Source: Pseudomonadota bacterium
GTDB lineage: Bacteria; Myxococcota_A; Bradymonadia; UBA4248
Assembly: GCA_017441205.1 (NCBI GenBank)
Contig: JAFRYG010000116.1
Span: 1 to 46,984, forward strand
DNA length: 46,984 nt
Direction of reading: 5' to 3'
Shown in pieces: positions 43,390-46,984 of the stretch. The notes beneath the pieces were generated by a model. That model had not been told where the DNA came from. It made no database searches and was given only the letters and a program-made list of their open reading frames with translations. The stretch's first letter is position 1. Every line of letters starts with the position of its first letter. The translations under genes were made by a program, and so were the position numbers.

Positions 43390-44331
43390 ATGAAACATTC
43401 ACTATCATTCCTGTTGGGTGCCCTGATTTGTTTTATCCCATGCATGGCAATGGCCAACAATATCGTCGCACTTTTTGCCCCCAACCTCGATTTTAAGGAT
43501 GGCGCAGAACGCAATGCATACGTCAATAAAATCGCAAAAGAGCTGAGTACCCAGACTGGCTTGCAGTGGGAAGGCATGGCTTTTGCGCGTGCATCAGATT
43601 TCGAATCTGCACGCTCGAATCTGTCCGTCGCAATCCTCGATGCAGATTATTATGCCAGTAAGGGAGGATCCCTGAAACCCGTGGGAATGCTGTCCGCAAA
43701 TGGCCAGACCACACGACCGCTCAAGGTCATCGCAAAACGAGGAAACAGCGATAAACTCTACCAGTACAAAGGAAAACGACTTGCCCTCGTGGCCAACACA
43801 TCCCTGGCTACGACATTCATTACCGCATCCCTGCTTGGCAACGAAATCAAAGCCTCCGATTATTTCTCTGCTATAGAAGAAGTTCGCGACGTCCGCCTGG
43901 CAATCAATGCCGTCGAAATGGGAAACGCTGATCTTTCAATGGTTTTTGATGGGTACGATTCCGGATTCACCACCGTATACACATCCTCTCCCGTTGCACT
44001 CCCCATTATCGCCATTAACAGCACAAAATTGTCCGGAGAACAGGCTGAAACCGTAAAAACTGCACTCCAGAACATGAGCATCAAAACTTCCTCATTCATC
44101 ACAGGAACCGCTGCATACAATGCCGCCGATGCCGCTGCATACAAACGTATCGCAAATACCAGAAAAACAAGTACGCTGACTTACCAGCCTGTTGAACCGG
44201 AAATTACCAAGTTGAATATTACCCCGGGCAAACTCGTTGATCGCGAAAATGGAATCACCTTTAACCCATTCCAGGTCCAATTCATTCCAACCTTTGAAGA
44301 ATTCGATAAAAAACTTGAACAAAAACTTTAA
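43390..44331 (+). CDS. PhnD-like periplasmic binding protein
   Basis: A 313-aa product with strong AAGGAG ribosome site and a signal peptide ending CMAMA. The fold pattern fits a type 2 solute-binding protein of the phosphate/phosphonate (PhnD) class: IVALFAPNLDF at the start, VAILDADYYASKGG, PLKVIAKRGNSDKLYQYKGK, LALVANTSLATTFITASLL, and a lobe with GNADLSMVFDGYDSG and PVALPIIAINS. No ABC permease or ATPase genes lie next to it, so it may sense or bind a ligand without transport. The upstream gene is a TPR array, and the downstream gene is a cytoplasmic pseudo-receiver/ATPase protein, all in one direction. The ligand cannot be inferred. Confidence 0.7.
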   Translation: MKHSLSFLLGALICFIPCMAMANNIVALFAPNLDFKDGAERNAYVNKIAKELSTQTGLQWEGMAFARASDFESARSNLSVAILDADYYASKGGSLKPVGMLSANGQTTRPLKVIAKRGNSDKLYQYKGKRLALVANTSLATTFITASLLGNEIKASDYFSAIEEVRDVRLAINAVEMGNADLSMVFDGYDSGFTTVYTSSPVALPIIAINSTKLSGEQAETVKTALQNMSIKTSSFITGTAAYNAADAAAYKRIANTRKTSTLTYQPVEPEITKLNITPGKLVDRENGITFNPFQVQFIPTFEEFDKKLEQKL

Positions 44332-44393
44332 TTCCTTACCTGATACATTGAACAGAACTCATCCAATTCCTCCATGCATTTAGTGAGTACCCA

Positions 44394-45410
44394 ATGCAAG
44401 TTGTTCCCACACTCATTGAAGATACTGCAAATATCCTGCTGCTTGTCTCGACACCAAAAGAACAACAAATTCTGACGAAAGCCCTCTCTGCAACTGGATG
44501 CAAACTGCATGTTGTCAACAGCATTCAGGAAGCTGAGCATATTCTCTCCCAGTCTACCATCGATCTGCTCGTTGCTGACTACGATCAGCAATCTCAATCA
44601 TACGGCTCCAATAACCAACAGATATTCGATAACTTTCTGGAGCGCTTTTCACACCTCCCCGCATCCGCATGGGTCAGCGGAAAAGCCAGAATTCTGCTGC
44701 TTGCGTCGCGCCGCAAACGCGAAGAAATGAGCTATATCTTCCATTTGCCGTTTGCGACCAATATCGTCGCCAAAACACACGACCTGGCCCCAGAAGAACT
44801 CATTATCACCGTAGGAAAAATCATCCGAAACGACATCTTTGGCATCGAAAAATACCTGTGCTACGGTTCTACTCCCGTCTCCTATGAAGTCTCGTCCAGT
44901 CTTCAAAAAGACCCCATCCTCAATGCACTCTCGGAATACGCCGCCAATATCGGCATCAATAAACGCATCATTTCTGCCGTTGCAAGTGTCGCCGACGAAT
45001 TGCTGATGAACGCCATTTACAATGCTCCCGTCTATCCAAACGGCGTCCGCCCCTATGCAAGACGTTCCCGGACGATCCCCGTTGAACTGACGCCCGAAGA
45101 AACATGCTTCTTCTCTTTTGCCAGTGATGGCACTCAATTCGTCATCTCCGTTCGGGATCGCTTTGGTTCTTTGACTCCCGAAAAAATCAGAGGCTATCTG
45201 GCGCGCTGCTTTGCCATGGGCAAGGATCAAATCGAACAAAAACAAGGCGGAGCTGGCATGGGCTTCTATTTCATCATGGAAAACCTCAATAAGCTCATCG
45301 TCAACATCAGCCCGGGACGCGGTACGGAATTCATCGGAATCATCGACATTTCCGGTACCTACAAAGACTATATTGAACGCTATAAATCATTCCACATCTT
45401 CGTCGGATAA
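44394..45410 (+). CDS. Pseudo-receiver plus GHKL ATPase (anti-sigma-like) signalling protein
   Basis: The 338-aa product starts with a CheY-like fold (about 12-130; ILLLVSTPKEQQI, LLVADYD with Asp62 at the phospho-acceptor place, ARILLLASRR), but lacks the acidic pair after strand 1, so it is probably not a normal receiver. The C-terminal part is a GHKL-type ATPase domain of the serine-kinase/anti-sigma subclass: DELLMNAIYNA (N-box, near residue 201), VRDRFGSLT (DxFG, G1) and GGAGMGFYFI (G2, near residue 285). No dimerisation His is present, so it is not a classical histidine kinase. It would act in the cytoplasm, perhaps on an anti-sigma-factor antagonist. It follows the PhnD-like gene by 62 bases. 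Confidence 0.78.
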   Translation: MQVVPTLIEDTANILLLVSTPKEQQILTKALSATGCKLHVVNSIQEAEHILSQSTIDLLVADYDQQSQSYGSNNQQIFDNFLERFSHLPASAWVSGKARILLLASRRKREEMSYIFHLPFATNIVAKTHDLAPEELIITVGKIIRNDIFGIEKYLCYGSTPVSYEVSSSLQKDPILNALSEYAANIGINKRIISAVASVADELLMNAIYNAPVYPNGVRPYARRSRTIPVELTPEETCFFSFASDGTQFVISVRDRFGSLTPEKIRGYLARCFAMGKDQIEQKQGGAGMGFYFIMENLNKLIVNISPGRGTEFIGIIDISGTYKDYIERYKSFHIFVG

Positions 45411-45463
45411 TATCAGCTCTCCCAGCTTTAGTTCGGCGTTCAGCATCCGGATATCCCAAAGAT

Positions 45464-46657
45464 ATGCAATACTCTGAATTTCAGAATCTAAAACTCTCAA
45501 GACTCGGATTCGGAATGATGCGCCTCCCCCTGCATCAGGATGGCCCCGACAAAGGCTCCATCAATGAATCCCTCGTAGACCAAATGATCGCCTGCGCCAT
45601 CCGCAATGGCGTCAATTACTTCGATACGGCATATCCCTATCACGGCGGAATGTCGGAAATCGTTACCGGACGCATCCTGAAAAATTATCCCCGGAATTCC
45701 TTCTGTCTTGCATCCAAATATCCCGGCCATCAGTACGCAGATTCTTACGATCCGGCATCCATCTTCGAAGAACAGCTCAAAAAATGCCAGGTCGATTACT
45801 TCGACTTCTATCTCCTGCACAACGTCTGCGAATCATGCATACAGGTCTATGAAGACCCCAAATGGCGAATTATCGATTACTTCGTCGAACAGAAAAAACT
45901 CGGTCGCATTCGCCACCTCGGATTCTCTTCCCACGCAGAACTGAATACGCTCAGGCATTTTGTCGAAGCACACCGAAATGAAATGGAATTCTGCCAGATC
46001 CAGCTCAATTATCTGGATTGGAATCTCCAGCACGCCAAAGAAAAATACGAATATCTGACTGCACAAAATATCCCCGTCTGGGTCATGGAACCCGTGCGCG
46101 GTGGACGACTCGCCAATCTATCCGAAGAAGCTCAAAATGCGCTCCATGCCATCAATCCGGACGCATCATGCGCATCGTGGGCATTCCGATGGATCTGCCA
46201 GCTTCCCAATGTCAAAGTAATTCTCAGCGGCATGTCAGATCTCAGTCAGGTACAGGACAATATTCAAACGTTTTCACACAGTATTCCACTGAACGAAAAC
46301 GAAACGCACCTACTGAATCAAATCGCCGCCCAAATGCACCAAATCATCCCCTGCACATCATGCCGCTACTGCTGCAGCGAATGCCCGCAGGGACTCGACA
46401 TTCCAATGCTGCTCAACTCCCTGAACGACGCTCGCTTTGCCCCCAATTTCACAGTTGGCATGCGCATGGAATCACTCCCCAGCGATAAACTTCCCTCGGC
46501 ATGCATCGCCTGCGGTTCATGCGCTCAAATTTGCCCTCAGCATATCGATATCCCCTCCCTCATGGCTGAATATGCCGGTATGCTCAACAAACTTCCCAGC
46601 TGGAAAGCCATCTGTGAAGAACGCGCCAGAGCAGCAAGGGCACTAAAGAATCAGTAA
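45464..46657 (+). CDS. Aldo/keto reductase with two 4Fe-4S ferredoxin motifs
   Basis: A predicted oxidoreductase of the bacterial AKR subgroup that carries an iron-sulfur tail. The N-terminal barrel (about 1-285) has the tetrad Asp54, Tyr59, Lys85 and His119 in YFDTAYPYHGG, LASKYP and YFDFYLLHN, plus GRIRHLGFSSH and QLNYLDWN. The C-terminal part has two CxxCxxCxxxCP clusters: one starting at Cys297 (with an extra Cys304) and one at Cys347-Cys357. Substrate unknown; family members occur in both anaerobes and facultative species. The gene is 53 bases after the signalling gene and may be cotranscribed. Length 397 aa is normal. Confidence 0.9.
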   Translation: MQYSEFQNLKLSRLGFGMMRLPLHQDGPDKGSINESLVDQMIACAIRNGVNYFDTAYPYHGGMSEIVTGRILKNYPRNSFCLASKYPGHQYADSYDPASIFEEQLKKCQVDYFDFYLLHNVCESCIQVYEDPKWRIIDYFVEQKKLGRIRHLGFSSHAELNTLRHFVEAHRNEMEFCQIQLNYLDWNLQHAKEKYEYLTAQNIPVWVMEPVRGGRLANLSEEAQNALHAINPDASCASWAFRWICQLPNVKVILSGMSDLSQVQDNIQTFSHSIPLNENETHLLNQIAAQMHQIIPCTSCRYCCSECPQGLDIPMLLNSLNDARFAPNFTVGMRMESLPSDKLPSACIACGSCAQICPQHIDIPSLMAEYAGMLNKLPSWKAICEERARAARALKNQ

Positions 46658-46680
46658 ACTCACCGATACCTGTTTGGGGG

Positions 46681-46753
46681 AGACGGTCTTTCGGCCTCCG
46701 GCCGATACGCCCGTCTGGTGCCTGCTATTGGCTAAAATCCAATACGCAGGCAC
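46681..46753 (-). repeat. Paired bulged-hairpin repeat, copy H
   Basis: On the minus strand hairpin 1 (46718-46753) has perfect 8-bp arms GTGCCTGC/GCAGGCAC, unpaired G (C at 46745), TAT/ATA, inner stem TGG/CCA. Hairpin 2 (46681-46716) has arms AGACGG/CCGTCT, unpaired G (C at 46708) and two mismatches in the core. On the plus strand T5 follows at 46754, so it may terminate the reductase transcript. Confidence 0.8.
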
Positions 46754-46795
46754 TTTTTATTGGTTCTGTTTACCCTGCGAGGATATGGTTTTCAT

Positions 46796-46984
46796 TCATT
46801 TCATCGAGCCCCATCCCGCCCCCCAACCAACAGGCAGACAACTGGCTAAAGTCTCCCTATCCCCCATTTCATCGGGCCCCCTCCGACCCGCCCCCACCAC
46901 CAGGCTGACAACAAGCCAGAGTCTCCCTATCCCCCATTTCATCGGGCCCCCTCCGACCCGCCCCCACCACCAGGCTGACAACAA
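46796..46984. repeat. 70-bp tandem repeat array, running off the right edge
   Basis: A 70-base C-rich unit starting GTCTCCCTATCCCCCATTTC begins at 46851 and again at 46921; the part shown of the second copy matches the first exactly. A degenerate earlier unit occupies about 46796-46850. No open frame is convincing. Confidence 0.9.

Noticed and set aside
44394..45410. Classical hybrid histidine kinase
   Set aside because: There is no dimerisation/His domain, and the receiver-like part lacks the acidic pair.

Overview
The window looks like a chromosomal segment of a Gram-negative, envelope-rich bacterium of the Myxococcota or wider former Deltaproteobacteria. Reasons: many lipobox signal peptides, an FHA-GAF-AAA+ sigma54 activator, a pair of TPR envelope proteins resembling GltD/GltE of the Myxococcus gliding and spore-coat machines, a short polysaccharide export (OPX) protein beside a beta-barrel porin, a PP2C phosphatase with a very long Pro/Ser-rich tail, and Cys-rich surface lipoproteins. 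The lineage is inferred from gene content only; there is no rRNA gene, and no tRNA or CRISPR array was recognised.

Layout. 1-10180 is an accessory surface region: two tandem paralogous BspA-like (DUF285) lipoproteins, an ankyrin protein, about 1 kb without a convincing gene, a long Cys-rich lipoprotein split by a frameshift at an A7 tract, a secreted TPR-like protein with two membrane segments, and a small Cys-rich lipoprotein. 10458-18260 (minus strand) is a cell-shape and division block: rodA, the gene for PBP2 (mrdA), a secreted protein overlapping mrdA, a zinc-ribbon membrane protein, a TrmJ-like methyltransferase and ftsZ. 18748-26397 (plus) holds a lipoprotein, the PP2C phosphatase, an LprI-like lipoprotein, an acyl-CoA dehydrogenase, a family-4-like uracil-DNA glycosylase, the sigma54 activator and a lipoprotein, several overlapping or closely spaced. 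26581-31199 is a polysaccharide export unit: small secreted protein, outer-membrane barrel, short OPX lipoprotein, Wzc-type tyrosine kinase. 31779-36828 holds the GltD/GltE-like TPR pair, followed by glgP (glycogen phosphorylase) and a DUF3137 membrane protein. 40965-45410 is a compact TPR / PhnD-like binding protein / pseudo-receiver-HATPase set, followed by an iron-sulfur aldo/keto reductase.

The most unusual signal is not a gene. At eight intergenic places (15 hairpins) I find the same structure: two adjacent hairpins, each with variable but complementary outer arms, a conserved GC-G-TAT / ATA-GC core in which one G is unpaired, a variable inner stem, and an A-rich tail on one side. The arm sequences change from copy to copy while base pairing and the bulged G are kept. 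I do not recognise this as a described family; it could be a REP/MITE-like element moved as single-stranded DNA, or a family of protein-binding RNA hairpins. Other repeats include a 14-bp tandem array upstream of the GltD-like gene, a 7-bp array, a 70-bp array running off the right edge, and a three-hairpin repeat with GAA loops downstream of ftsZ.
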